A DNA stretch of 64,000 bases. It comes from Bacteroidales bacterium. Lineage in GTDB: Bacteria; Bacteroidota; Bacteroidia; Bacteroidales; VadinHA17. Positions 42,830 through 53,592 of the stretch are shown one piece after another. The notes beneath the pieces are model-generated. The model was not told the origin of the DNA, did not search any database, and was given only the letters and a program-made list of their open reading frames with translations. Both the position numbers and the translations under genes were made by a program. The stretch is from assembly GCA_029974835.1 (NCBI GenBank), contig JARKQN010000065.1, forward strand, positions 29,123 to 93,122. Direction: 5' to 3'. Each line of letters opens with the position of its first letter. Position 1 is the stretch's first letter.

Positions 42830-43636
42830 TCAAAACAATAATCTTAACAGATATGCAATCAATCCTGCCGGTGTGGTGGAGATCATGGGATGAAATCCCC
42901 TCCTGTAACCTTTCTGCCTGTACTTTCTTACCAGTGGAAAAGTACCTGCATGAAAAAATTTCGATCTGACCCCCTTCAGGTTGTAAAACCCCATTGTTAT
43001 AAGCCCTCCGGTAATGACGAGGGAAAACGCCGAAATGATTCTTACTGCCGGGCTGTAATCTGACAACAGCTTGCACCTTAATGCTGCGATGCAAAGGGCG
43101 AAAAACAGTACTTTGATGAATAATCCGGTTTGATGGTATAAATATGCTTTCCTGCTCCTGGGTACGGGGATGTTTATGATTTTGGATCTTATACTTCCCA
43201 TCGGCCCTGTGCCACCTGAAATACCAACATTTTTATGCATGTTGTAGATATAGGGTTTACCGTCAGCCTTCAGCCCGGGCATGAAATGGCAATCCATATC
43301 TTTAATGAAATCCCTGTATCTGATCTTTGCTTTCTCCTGAGCCTTTTCACGTGCTGCATAAGATACATTCTGAATATCGGTTCTTATATGTTCCTCGTCG
43401 GGAATACGGACTTCGGAGTTAATGATATACTTATCGTAAAGCAGGTCGTAACGGGCTTTTTTATCGGGCTGGCTTAAGATTTGATATGCCTCGTATATCT
43501 CTATGAAGATTTCATTTGCATTTTCCTTGTCACTTACATCGGGATGATTCTCAAAAGCCATCTCTCTGAACCTCTGCCGTATCAGATCCGGAGAGGCATC
43601 TCCGGGTATTCCCAGAATTTTATAGTAGTCTTTCAT
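42830..43636 (-). CDS. DnaJ (J-domain) membrane protein
   Basis: KDYYKILGIPGDASPDLIRQRFREMAFENHPDVS (HPD motif). Confidence 0.92.
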   Translation of the reverse strand: MKDYYKILGIPGDASPDLIRQRFREMAFENHPDVSDKENANEIFIEIYEAYQILSQPDKKARYDLLYDKYIINSEVRIPDEEHIRTDIQNVSYAAREKAQEKAKIRYRDFIKDMDCHFMPGLKADGKPYIYNMHKNVGISGGTGPMGSIRSKIINIPVPRSRKAYLYHQTGLFIKVLFFALCIAALRCKLLSDYSPAVRIISAFSLVITGGLITMGFYNLKGVRSKFFHAGTFPLVRKYRQKGYRRGFHPMISTTPAGLIAYLLRLLF

Positions 43637-43790
43637 TATGCGGATATCTTAAAACCCTATATTGCGGTTGAATCTAATCGTGTATCAATGTACGAAAAAA
43701 ACGCCGGCGATTACCGGCAGTATGTATTTTGTTGTAAAATTGATTTCTCTTATTTACCTTTTGGGCTGAATATAAAATAATTTTTTAGCA

Positions 43791-45482
43791 ATGAGACATT
43801 TTTTCCCGATTCTGCTGTTGATTTCAGGCTGTTTGATCGTTGCATCGGGTCAGACAGGAGGCTTGGCCGACAATGTGATAATTACATATAGTAAAAATAA
43901 AACCTCTTTCAGCACAGGCGGGAAAGGGGAGTTAATTATTAATGTGGCACCGGCTGATGCCCGTAAGTTTAAGTCAAATGGTGTAGTCCGTTACAGCGAC
44001 TTTGGCGCAAAGGGTGATGGCAAAACCGACGATATAGACGCCATTGCTGCAACCCATGCCTTTGCCAACAGGGAGGGCCTTCGCGTGAAAGCCGACAACG
44101 GGGCAACATACTATATAGGAGGAAAAAACCGCACCGCAGTTATACGTACCGATACCGACTTCGGAACAGCCTCCTTTATTATTGATGATACTGAGGTTGA
44201 GAACCGTAATGCAAATATCTTCCTCGTAAGCTCCGGCCAGCGGTCCTTTAAGCCTGAAGGAATCGCCTCTCTGAGAAAAAACCAGGAAAAGATAAATGTC
44301 TCCTTGCCCGCTACCTGTATTATTACCGTTACAAATTCAAAAATAAAACGTTATATAAGATTCGGGCCCAACCAGAACGACGGCTCCGCCCAGACCGATA
44401 TTTTTATTGCTGACCGGGCAGGAAATGTGGACATGAATGCCCCCATAATATGGGATTTCGATCAGATAACCGATATAAATGCTCTTCCCATAGATGAAAC
44501 CACACTTACAATAACGGGAGGACACTTCACCACAATTGCAAACAGGGCTGAATCGAAGTACAATTACTATGGGAGGGGAATTGCAATCAGACGTTCAAAT
44601 GTTATTGTAACCGGCCTTGAGCACCGTATTACAGGCGAAGGAGACCATGGCGCTCCTTACGGTGGATTTCTCAATATAGGAGATTGTGCCTATGTGACTG
44701 TCAGAAACTGTGTTCTCACCGGGCATAAAACTTATGAAACGATTGGTTCTGCAGGAGTGACGGTTTCAATGGGAACGTATGATATCTCCTTAAACCGGGC
44801 CACTAATGTATCATTTGTTAAATGCAGTCAGACCAACGACATTAATGACAGCAGATACTGGGGGATAATGGGGTCGAATTACTGCAAGAATCTTGCTCTT
44901 GACAGCTGTACTTTCTCCAGGTTTGATGCCCACATGGGAGTGGCAAATGCCACCATACGTAACTCGGCACTGGGCCACCAGGGTATAAATGCCATTGGAA
45001 CCGGAACTTTTCTGGTGGAAAATTCCACAATAAACGGGAGGAGCCTGATAAATCTGCGTTCCGATTACGGCAGTACGTGGCAGGGTGAATTCATAATACG
45101 CAACTGTACGTTTGTGCCCGCAGGCGGCAGATCTGTCACTGCAAATATTATCGGAGGCTCCTATTCCGGTCAGCACAATTTCGGCTATACTTGCTATATG
45201 CCCGAAAAAATTATAATTGAAAACCTGAGGATAGACGACTCAAATCATCCGGCCGATTACAAAGGTCCGGCCATATTTGCAAATATAAACCCGAAAATGG
45301 TTGATGATTTCTACCGTGAGGAGTTCCCTTATGTTATCACCCGCGAAGTCATACTGAGGAATGTTACAACCGCAAGCGGCAAGCCGCTCAGGCTGAGCGA
45401 TAATCCTTATATGTTCAGAAATGTTAAGGTTGTTGCCGATCAGAAGACTTTGTATGAAGATAAGAGTGTGCAGGAGAAATAA
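43791..45482 (+). CDS. secreted right-handed parallel beta-helix protein (pectate lyase-like fold)
   Basis: VRYSDFGAKGDGKTDDIDAIAATHAFAN; repeated NCVLTGH / SCTFSRF / NSTINGRS rungs. Confidence 0.8.
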   Translation: MRHFFPILLLISGCLIVASGQTGGLADNVIITYSKNKTSFSTGGKGELIINVAPADARKFKSNGVVRYSDFGAKGDGKTDDIDAIAATHAFANREGLRVKADNGATYYIGGKNRTAVIRTDTDFGTASFIIDDTEVENRNANIFLVSSGQRSFKPEGIASLRKNQEKINVSLPATCIITVTNSKIKRYIRFGPNQNDGSAQTDIFIADRAGNVDMNAPIIWDFDQITDINALPIDETTLTITGGHFTTIANRAESKYNYYGRGIAIRRSNVIVTGLEHRITGEGDHGAPYGGFLNIGDCAYVTVRNCVLTGHKTYETIGSAGVTVSMGTYDISLNRATNVSFVKCSQTNDINDSRYWGIMGSNYCKNLALDSCTFSRFDAHMGVANATIRNSALGHQGINAIGTGTFLVENSTINGRSLINLRSDYGSTWQGEFIIRNCTFVPAGGRSVTANIIGGSYSGQHNFGYTCYMPEKIIIENLRIDDSNHPADYKGPAIFANINPKMVDDFYREEFPYVITREVILRNVTTASGKPLRLSDNPYMFRNVKVVADQKTLYEDKSVQEK

Positions 45483-45506
45483 ACACTGCCCGGCGGATAA
45501 CCGGGT

Positions 45507-47102
45507 TTATCTTTTCAAAATCCTGTCGGCAGCCAGTTTGCCCGTAAGGATTGACATGGGGACACCGGCAGGGCTGTAAACCCACTGGCCGGCCTGATAA
45601 ACCGAAGGTATGGGTGTCAGCACCGCGCGGTCAGCTATCTGGATTTTATTTATTACGGGCATGGAGTCAGTGAAGGCCCATCCGGTTATTCCTCCTTCTG
45701 AACTCCCCACCCTGTTTTCGATACTCAGAGGAGAAAAAGAAAACCGGGAAATAACCTTGTCACTGAGAAAAGGATATACTGTTTCAGATATGACCTTCAA
45801 TATGCGGCTTTCCAGTTCATTTGTAAATTCCTCAAGCCAACCGGCTTCCTGCACTTTTCTGAAGAGGTCATATTCGGCCAGCAGACTTATAATGACCCCT
45901 GTCTTTCCTTCGGGTGCCATAGCCGGGTCTTTCAGTGCCGGGATGGAAATCTCATAAGTGTTCAGGCCTGTGAACCTGCCGAGCCAGGAAAGAATCTCTT
46001 CTTTTTTAAGGTCAACGGAACGGGCTAACAGATCCGAAAGTTCCTTTCTGTGAGTTTCTCCAAGTCCCTGCCCTGAAGGCGTATAGAAAAAGTGGCCGTG
46101 AGCAATCTCCGCGAATGCTTCGGGCGGTGCGTCCACTTCAAGGAACAGGGTAAAAACGGAATCGCCTCCCCTGCAGGAAAGCATCTTCTCTTTTGTTTCT
46201 TCAATGCTCTTAACTGTTTCGGAAGGGAGATTTCCTTTTTCAATTATCCTGTAGAGTGTTTTTAAATCAGCTGCCCATACAAGGTTATTGTACCTGTAGA
46301 TGATATTGTTACTGTCTTTCACAAGCTTCTCCGATGGAGTCACCTCCGTGATCAGGGTATTTGTCCTTATTTCTCCTCCAAGCGACAGGAGCTTATCATG
46401 GATTACTTCAGCCAGCCTGCCGACGCCTCCTTTGGGATAGAAATAGTCGAGGTAAAGGGAAAAGTAACTCAGGGCAAAAAATGACGGCGTGTTTTTAAAA
46501 AAATGCTGGGAAATAATATCCCGGAGAGATGGATTCTTTATGAAATTTTTCAGGTACTCTTCAACAGGTGTTTTCATTCGGTTTATTTTCCCGACGGTGA
46601 AAAGAAACCTTGGGAACCATGGAAGTATCTTTTTTAGTATGAAGCCAGGTTCATGCACAAGATCTTTGAAAACAGGATTTTCTATTCCGTAGAGGACATC
46701 CATATGTTTCATGATCTTACGTATGATCCTTACCAGTTCATCAATATCTTTTTCATCATCGGGATAAAATTTCACGAGCAGATTACGGTAATCCGAAAGA
46801 CTGCCGGTGTCTTTAATGTTTATTATTTTATTCCCGATACCGACTGACACCGGGCTTTTGACTACATCAAGTCTGATACCGAGATCGTTGAGCATCGTAA
46901 AAATTATACCCGCGTCAAGCAGGGCTCTTACGCCTGCATCATAACAAAACCCGTTACGGCAGAAGGTATTTACCAGACCTCCGCAAACGTTGTTTTTCTC
47001 GATAAGCAGTACTTTCCCGCCTGCCCTCGACAGGTATGTTGCAGCGGTCAGTCCCGCAATGCCTCCTCCGACAACGACAGTGTCGTATTTATTCTCGGTC
47101 AT
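45507..47102 (-). CDS. phytoene desaturase / retinol saturase-like FAD oxidoreductase
   Basis: YDTVVVGGGIAGLTAATYLSRAGGKVLLIEKNNVCGG; C-terminal VYQAGQWVYSPAGVPMSILTGKLAADRI. Confidence 0.88.
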   Translation of the reverse strand: MTENKYDTVVVGGGIAGLTAATYLSRAGGKVLLIEKNNVCGGLVNTFCRNGFCYDAGVRALLDAGIIFTMLNDLGIRLDVVKSPVSVGIGNKIINIKDTGSLSDYRNLLVKFYPDDEKDIDELVRIIRKIMKHMDVLYGIENPVFKDLVHEPGFILKKILPWFPRFLFTVGKINRMKTPVEEYLKNFIKNPSLRDIISQHFFKNTPSFFALSYFSLYLDYFYPKGGVGRLAEVIHDKLLSLGGEIRTNTLITEVTPSEKLVKDSNNIIYRYNNLVWAADLKTLYRIIEKGNLPSETVKSIEETKEKMLSCRGGDSVFTLFLEVDAPPEAFAEIAHGHFFYTPSGQGLGETHRKELSDLLARSVDLKKEEILSWLGRFTGLNTYEISIPALKDPAMAPEGKTGVIISLLAEYDLFRKVQEAGWLEEFTNELESRILKVISETVYPFLSDKVISRFSFSPLSIENRVGSSEGGITGWAFTDSMPVINKIQIADRAVLTPIPSVYQAGQWVYSPAGVPMSILTGKLAADRILKR

Positions 47103-47136
47103 ATTTTCACGCACCGTAATGAAAACCGGCACTTCT

Positions 47137-48117
47137 TCACCGGGTGGTTGTATTTCTTTTGTTTAAACCTGTCAATTGGAGTGTAACATCCCAAAGAGCC
47201 CTGGCCGCATCCTGGTCGAGAGCCGGGGGGGCAGGTTCCTCCGGGGTTGTTAAATTAAAAAACTTTCCGCTAATATTGTCAAGATTTTTTGATACCCCGA
47301 GATAATATAATGCTTCGGCAGATATTTCAGGAGATTTCAATGTTTTGTCAAGGAAATTTCTCTTAAACCATTTGTATACGGGACCGTTTTCCTGACCAGT
47401 TTCCGTTTTGACGGCCCCCGGGTGCATCGCATTGATCGTGACACCCGAGTTTCTGAAATAATCGTTGAAGACAATCATCGACAGAAGCTGTGCCGTTTTG
47501 GCTGAACCGTAACTTTTCAGTCCGGAATATCTTCTTTTTTCCCAGTTCAGATCATCAAGCCTCAGTCCCCAGGCTGCAAACCTGTGTGCTTCTGAACTGA
47601 CCATGATTATCCGTGCCTTCTCCTGCGATTTCAGCTTATCTTTAAGGATGTAGTTAATTATAAATGAAGAAAGGTAGTGTACGGCAAATACTTTTTCGAA
47701 TCCGCCCGGAGTCAGTATTCTTTTTGTCAGGTAAACACCGGCATTATGGATAAGCACGTCGATTGGTGTGGCTGAATTTAAAAGCTTTTCAGAAACCCTG
47801 AAAACATCGTTTAAATTGCTAAGGTCGGCAGTTTCATAACTGCACCTGACACCATACTCTTTTTCAATCTTCCGGCAGAGGAGTTCTGATTTCTCGGGAT
47901 TACGGTTTATGCAAAGCAGGTTTGCACCGTGAGAAGCGTATTTCAGGGCTGTGTAGTATCCAATGCCCGATGTAGCCCCGGTAATAACTACAAGTCTGTT
48001 ATGAAATTCTTCAATACATTTTTCAGGATCAGCGCTGCTGTTCCTGATCATGGCGAAAATATTGGACCATTTATACTCCCTGAAATATTTTCTGAATTTG
48101 TTTTTACTGTTCATCAA
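47137..48117 (-). CDS. short-chain dehydrogenase (retinol dehydrogenase-like SDR)
   Basis: VVITGATSGIGYYTALKYA; VLIHNAGVY; YGSAKTAQLLS (YxxxK). Confidence 0.93.
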   Translation of the reverse strand: MMNSKNKFRKYFREYKWSNIFAMIRNSSADPEKCIEEFHNRLVVITGATSGIGYYTALKYASHGANLLCINRNPEKSELLCRKIEKEYGVRCSYETADLSNLNDVFRVSEKLLNSATPIDVLIHNAGVYLTKRILTPGGFEKVFAVHYLSSFIINYILKDKLKSQEKARIIMVSSEAHRFAAWGLRLDDLNWEKRRYSGLKSYGSAKTAQLLSMIVFNDYFRNSGVTINAMHPGAVKTETGQENGPVYKWFKRNFLDKTLKSPEISAEALYYLGVSKNLDNISGKFFNLTTPEEPAPPALDQDAARALWDVTLQLTGLNKRNTTTR

Positions 48118-48130
48118 TCCATTTATTCTG

Positions 48131-48604
48131 TTATCCGAACCTCTTTTTCATAAACCTCCTGTAAGCTCTGCCGAAACGCGGTATGTTGTCGAATATATCA
48201 CCCCAAAGGTCGTAATAGTCCCTTTGTTCCGCTATTTTGCCGTCATCATTTAAGGTGAGGCGACTTGTGCCGTACATTACCGAACTGGGGTTTTTCCTGA
48301 ACCTGATGGTCATCTCCCACTCCAGGAATATTACATTTCCATCCTGAACTGCATTAACAATTTTCATCTTCAGATCCTTTGATCTTTTTGCCAGCCGTTC
48401 GGTCATGGCAGTGAATTCCTCTATCCCCCGTAATTCCTGTATGGAATCCCTGAAGTAAATATTACTGTCGTAATATGGGAGAATATGTGACCAGTCAGGT
48501 TCCCCCTCCGTATTGTATGTTTTTGACCATAATTCCTTTACGGTTTCCAGGTTAATAGAAGGATAATGCCGGTCGCTTTTCATTTCATTATTGTTGTTTT
48601 CCAT
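48131..48604 (-). CDS. NTF2/SnoaL-like protein
   Basis: LWSKTYNTEGEPDWSHILPYYDSNIYFRDSIQELRGIEEF. Confidence 0.8.
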   Translation of the reverse strand: MENNNNEMKSDRHYPSINLETVKELWSKTYNTEGEPDWSHILPYYDSNIYFRDSIQELRGIEEFTAMTERLAKRSKDLKMKIVNAVQDGNVIFLEWEMTIRFRKNPSSVMYGTSRLTLNDDGKIAEQRDYYDLWGDIFDNIPRFGRAYRRFMKKRFG

Positions 48605-48915
48605 CAGCTTAGGATAGTGGTAAATCAGTTAAAGGATAATTCTTAAAAGTAATGTTTCGTTTTAAAACAAAAAAGTATTTAAAAAAGTTCCGGAGAGATA
48701 TAACTGATTAATATCTTAAATCTCTGCATTATTTCTGATTTCACATGAATCAGGCCGGACTGAAAAGAACATATTGATGGTTTGTTCAAAAAGAGATGTC
48801 CAAAACTATTTTTTTCTATGTTTGTGCTAACGGTAAAATTTGAAAATCCACGGATATCACCATCGGAGAGTCAACAGTTATTAAAATCAGAAAAATCATC
48901 CTCAGGAAATTAAAA

Positions 48916-51033
48916 ATGACAGATATGAAAAAAGCTTTATCAGTATTGACCAGACCACAGGTTTATTTGCTGGCCTGTATTTTGTTTCTGTTTTCTGCGG
49001 CAGATCCCGGGTCAAAAAATGAGAAGTCGGATAACGGCACATCTGCGGGTGGCTACGTCCATCGCGGGTCGGGTAATCCTTATCTGCCCCTCTGGGAACA
49101 TCTGCCCGACGGGGAGCCTCGTGTTTTTGAAGATCCCGATAATCCGGGTAAATATCGTATTTACATCATCGGATCGCATGATGTCAGATTTAACAGCTAC
49201 TGCGGACCCGACATAAGGGTATGGTCGGCGCCTGTTGAGGATCTCTCTTCATGGCGCGACGAAGGGCCGGTTTTTACTTATAAGATTGACGGCCAGTGGG
49301 ATGTTATGTATGCTCCCGACCTCGTTGAGGTGAAAAGAAAGGACGGCAAAAAAGAATACTATCTGTATCCACACAGCCGCGGCCGGAACAGGGAGGCGAT
49401 GGTGACGAAGGGAGATCGCCCCGACGGCCCCTTTACACCCATAAACATGACTGAAGACGGTCTCAGAACAGTACCCGGCAGTACTATGGGATTCGATCCG
49501 TCGGTGTACATTGAATATGTCACTGATCCGAAGGATCCTGATTACGAAACGGGATTCAGAGCATACGGTTTCTGGGGCTTCCAGAGATCCGTGGCCGGTC
49601 AGCTGGATCAGAATACAATGTACTCACTCAGGCCCGGCACCCAGGCAATTGACCGTTTTATACCCGCCAGCTCGAGATACGGTGTTATCAGGGACCCTGA
49701 AGGAACGGTTTATCCGCATGTCTTTCCAGGCGAGGATCTTGGCAGATTCAACTTCTTTGAGGCCGCCTCCATCCGTAAGGTCGGCAATAAATATGTATGG
49801 GTTTACAGCGGATATTCAGGCCCCGATTACGGACTCAGCAGTACCAATTCAGCACTGCGCTATGCCTATGGAGACACCCCTCTGGGCCCATGGAAAAGCG
49901 GCGGAGTGCTTGTCGATTCCCGTGCCGTGGTGCTGAACAAGGATGGTTCCAGTCTCCAGACAACTTATTCAGGACATAATACTCATGGCAGCATAGAGAA
50001 AATAAACGACCAGTGGTATGTATTCTATCACCGGGCTCCAAGGGGTTTCGGGAATGCCCGCCAGCCAATGGTGGCTCCAGTAAAAATTCAGTGGGATGAA
50101 AAGCCGGTGGCCGAAGGTGGAAAGGTTATTATCAGAGGATATGACCCTTACTCTGAAGATAATACATGGACAGCCAGAGACAGCCAGGGAAGAGAATACA
50201 CGGGTGCCGAAGTAACCTCTGAAGGTTTCCACATTTACGGCCTTGACCCATATAAATACTACTCAGCCGGATATGCATGCTATCTTTCCAATCCCGCCGG
50301 CCAGCAGGATTCGTGGGATATCTGGGATAATAACATGCCCATCACAAACGTGGAGAATGGTCACATAATCGGATACAAGTATTTCGGTTTCGGAGGGCTC
50401 AGAAAAGACATTAAAGGTCTTAAGGCATTCGAGGGAACAAAACCGGGGAACCGGACAGCTTTTAACCTGTTTCTGGCTCCGAAGACAAAAAGTGCTTTTA
50501 AGATAAATGTCTGGCTCGACGGCCCCTGGGACAATGATATATGGAAAGGCAAAAAAATCGGTGAAATAAATGTTCCAGCCAATTCTAGGCAGGAAATAAC
50601 AAAATTCACAATAGATGTATCCGCTTTTGTCGACAAACTGGATAAAAAGCATGCTGTTTTCCTCGTTGCCGAATGCCCGGAGCCGGGAGCACTTTTTGAC
50701 CTTATTGGTCTTGGGTTCAGCTCGAAAAAGAAGAAGATTGTACGACCCGTTGCTCCTGCAGTAACTATCAGTGCCGACGGAAAGGCAATAGAACTTCCGG
50801 CTGCACCTCTAAGATCGACAAATGCCAACGGTATTGTCGGTTATGATATTTATGAAGCCGTATGCAAACTTTCCCCCGGTGTAACCAGGGTTCCGGTGAT
50901 AAATGCATCTTCAGGCGATCCTGAAGTAAAAGTGTCTGTAATCCAGGCCGAATCAATAACCGGGACGGCTGTAGTGCGTTTCGATTACCGTGGGGTTGTC
51001 AAAACATACAGGGTGATATTCCGCCGGGAATAG
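48916..51033 (+). CDS. glycoside hydrolase family 43-like protein
   Basis: five-bladed-propeller-like motifs: NPYLPLWEHLPDGEPRVFEDPDNPGKYRIYIIGSHD; WDVMYAPDLVEVKRKDGKKEYYLYPHS; HNTHGSIEKINDQWYVFYHR. Confidence 0.85.
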   Translation: MTDMKKALSVLTRPQVYLLACILFLFSAADPGSKNEKSDNGTSAGGYVHRGSGNPYLPLWEHLPDGEPRVFEDPDNPGKYRIYIIGSHDVRFNSYCGPDIRVWSAPVEDLSSWRDEGPVFTYKIDGQWDVMYAPDLVEVKRKDGKKEYYLYPHSRGRNREAMVTKGDRPDGPFTPINMTEDGLRTVPGSTMGFDPSVYIEYVTDPKDPDYETGFRAYGFWGFQRSVAGQLDQNTMYSLRPGTQAIDRFIPASSRYGVIRDPEGTVYPHVFPGEDLGRFNFFEAASIRKVGNKYVWVYSGYSGPDYGLSSTNSALRYAYGDTPLGPWKSGGVLVDSRAVVLNKDGSSLQTTYSGHNTHGSIEKINDQWYVFYHRAPRGFGNARQPMVAPVKIQWDEKPVAEGGKVIIRGYDPYSEDNTWTARDSQGREYTGAEVTSEGFHIYGLDPYKYYSAGYACYLSNPAGQQDSWDIWDNNMPITNVENGHIIGYKYFGFGGLRKDIKGLKAFEGTKPGNRTAFNLFLAPKTKSAFKINVWLDGPWDNDIWKGKKIGEINVPANSRQEITKFTIDVSAFVDKLDKKHAVFLVAECPEPGALFDLIGLGFSSKKKKIVRPVAPAVTISADGKAIELPAAPLRSTNANGIVGYDIYEAVCKLSPGVTRVPVINASSGDPEVKVSVIQAESITGTAVVRFDYRGVVKTYRVIFRRE

Positions 51034-51060
51034 TACCCTGGAATCTGGCCTTTTGAAATA

Positions 51061-51091
51061 AAAAACAGCCCGTTTCTTACGGGCTGTTTTT
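51061..51091. terminator. bidirectional Rho-independent terminator
   Basis: AAAACAGCCCGT-TTCTT-ACGGGCTGTTTTT between convergent genes. Confidence 0.88.
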
Positions 51092-51176
51092 ATTACCGGC
51101 TTTGTAAGCGCGGTTTTAATTTCCTGCAGGAGTCAAATCCAGGCAGTAAGCTGATGTAAATTCCCAGAAAGGCTGT

Positions 51177-52622
51177 TTAGTGAACTTTGAAATTCCATTT
51201 TGAGTTGTCGCTGTTGAAGTCAAACTTTGCAAGTGTCGGTGTGCTGTCGCCGATGGATACAAGAGCCAGTTTTTCATTGGAATTCGGAACCACTTTGGGC
51301 ATTATCCTGTAGGTTCCGTCAATAAGCTGATCAATTCGCCATAACTGTTCGGGCGCGCCAGTGAATTCGGGAACCGTTATCACTTCGGCATCGGCTGTTG
51401 CAGCCAGAGCCCTGTTGGTGCCTGCTATTACAATTTTATAATATGGCCCCCCCGGGTATCCGCCGGCTTCGGGCACTGCCGTGATGGTCCATTTCTGATG
51501 AGGGCGCATCATGTAATCGCCGATTCTCACGCCGATGTTTCCTGTTGGCCATGTGTTTATAACATCGGCAAGCTCCTGGTTGGGAACGGGTTTTAAGGGT
51601 TCGTCGGTATTACGCCCGAAACCCCTCATTCCGCCAGCCATTCTTACGAAGTCAACAACAAGTTCAAGGGCATATCCTCTTCTTTCAGATTCAATTTCGT
51701 AAGTTCCTTCCTTGAAATTATCTCCGGCGACAGGCCATCCGTTCTTCCATAGCAACGGTCTGATACCCAGTACGCTGCGTCCTCCCTGGTCCAGGTCGGC
51801 CTCATAGTGGCACGACATTTTCTGAACTCCGTCGCCAAGGTCCCAAAGTCCGAAATGACCTGGTCCGACGACCCTTCCTCCTGCTGCAAGCACCATTTTA
51901 CCGCCGCCTTTCAGCATGTCTCTTCCCATGTTATCGAGGTAAGGACCTGTTACTTTCCTGGAACGGCCTACAACTATATTATAGGTAGAGTTTGCTCCGT
52001 CGCAGCATGTACCGTGAGTGCCAAGAAGATAATACCAACCGTCGCGATACATTAATGTTGTTGCTTCGCAGTCAATGGCAATATCCAGTGCTTTATTGCC
52101 TTCAACGCGTTTACCTGTTTTGGGATCAAGTTCAACAAGGCGGATGAAGCCCCAGTATGTTCCGTATGTCATCCACAGGCGTCCATCTGTCGGATCAAGA
52201 AGAAGTCCGGGATCGATAGCATCATTATCTTCAATGCCGTCGGATGAAGCAACCACGACAGCTTCCGTGAATTTGAAATCGGGAGATTTCGGATCAAGGG
52301 TTTTGTTCCACATTGTAAGTATTCTTCCGTTATGGCCGCCGCCGAGTCCTCCTCCGGTAGCGCCATAGGCAAACAGGTAGCGGTCGCCGATTTTAATTAC
52401 GTCGGGAGCGGCTCCGCCGCCGGGCCGTGTTGCACCGCTGTTCCATACCCAGCCGTCTTCGGAAATTAATCCGCCTCCGCCCGTGCCATACGTGTAATAC
52501 TTCCCTTCACATTCCATTATTGTTGAGGGGTCGTGAATAAAAGGTCTCCCTGTCTGCGCGGTCAAAGTTCCAGCCAGCCAGAATGTTACAAGGACTGATA
52601 TAATAAATGTTCTTGTTTTCAT
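51177..52622 (-). CDS. GH43 arabinanase-like with C-terminal RICIN-like domain
   Basis: FIHDPSTIMECEGKYYTYGTG; NDAIDPGLLLDPTDGRLWMTYGTYWGFIRL; C-terminal APEQLWRIDQLIDGTYRI. Confidence 0.88.
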   Translation of the reverse strand: MKTRTFIISVLVTFWLAGTLTAQTGRPFIHDPSTIMECEGKYYTYGTGGGGLISEDGWVWNSGATRPGGGAAPDVIKIGDRYLFAYGATGGGLGGGHNGRILTMWNKTLDPKSPDFKFTEAVVVASSDGIEDNDAIDPGLLLDPTDGRLWMTYGTYWGFIRLVELDPKTGKRVEGNKALDIAIDCEATTLMYRDGWYYLLGTHGTCCDGANSTYNIVVGRSRKVTGPYLDNMGRDMLKGGGKMVLAAGGRVVGPGHFGLWDLGDGVQKMSCHYEADLDQGGRSVLGIRPLLWKNGWPVAGDNFKEGTYEIESERRGYALELVVDFVRMAGGMRGFGRNTDEPLKPVPNQELADVINTWPTGNIGVRIGDYMMRPHQKWTITAVPEAGGYPGGPYYKIVIAGTNRALAATADAEVITVPEFTGAPEQLWRIDQLIDGTYRIMPKVVPNSNEKLALVSIGDSTPTLAKFDFNSDNSKWNFKVH

Positions 52623-52673
52623 AATAATTGTGATTCTTAAATAATTGAGAACTTAATAGGTTGATTCATAGAA

Positions 52674-53408
52674 TTATTCCAGGGTAATTGTGATATCTTT
52701 TACCGGTGCTCCTTTTTCATCAATGAAGCGAACACAGAAATCACTCATGCCAGGGCCGTTAATAACTGCCCCCCTGATAATATTCTTTCCCTTGTTGAGA
52801 GTAAGGCGTTGTGAAACACAATCATCCATTACCATTCGTCTGTCGCCGGAGAGTATCACGGCTTCCTTTCCGTTCAGCCACCACATTGAAGCTGAATTTG
52901 ACCCCACAGCCATTCTGACATTTTTCATTTCCTGCGGGCAGTTGACAACGGTAACCGCCCAATAAAGAACCCCGTATAACTGTTTGTTCAGTCCGTAGGA
53001 GAAACGAAACAGTTTTACGTTGAAATTTGTACTCTCCAGGGCGTGCCATTTCAACTCCTGTTCGCCTACTTTTACCTTGTCTCCGGCTTTGGGAAGAACG
53101 GTAAACTGGTTTGGGAAATACTCGGTTGTGAATGCAGTTCTTATATAGCTGTCAGTGAATACCGTATTGGAACGGTTCGGCTTGATTATGGGTTCAAGCA
53201 ACAGCCAGCGCTGGATGAAACCATCGGCGTCAGGTGTCTTTTTTGATTTAGTGGCAGGTACGAAGTAAGGAGCAAGACTTCTTGTAGTGTCGCTCTGGAC
53301 GGCACTAAAAGTAGTGTCTCCCGGTTTGGCAGAATACAAATTCAATCCCTCTCCTGCAAGGATCATGAATCCCGCCGTCAGCAATAATGTTTTTAAAATA
53401 ATTTTCAT
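52674..53408 (-). CDS. secreted hypothetical protein in GH neighbourhood
   Basis: signal peptide; between GH43 and GH10 genes; beta-rich. Confidence 0.6.
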   Translation of the reverse strand: MKIILKTLLLTAGFMILAGEGLNLYSAKPGDTTFSAVQSDTTRSLAPYFVPATKSKKTPDADGFIQRWLLLEPIIKPNRSNTVFTDSYIRTAFTTEYFPNQFTVLPKAGDKVKVGEQELKWHALESTNFNVKLFRFSYGLNKQLYGVLYWAVTVVNCPQEMKNVRMAVGSNSASMWWLNGKEAVILSGDRRMVMDDCVSQRLTLNKGKNIIRGAVINGPGMSDFCVRFIDEKGAPVKDITITLE

Positions 53409-53592
53409 GACAGATTTGTAAAATGTTATTTATCTTTTTCTTTAAAATTCTTATTTTGATTGCAACAAAGCCAGAAATATTTTCAGAATTACTGAAGAAC
53501 CGTTAACAAATAATAAATCCGGCTTGGTCAGACGAAAGTATACCATACAGACTATTTTCGTTGTTTACGTTGAGACCAGGCAGGCTGCATGT

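Noticed and set aside
48781-48824. Promoter TTTG...TATGTTTG upstream of the GH43-like gene at 48916
   Set aside because: Spacing between the -33-like and -7-like elements is too long to support the call.
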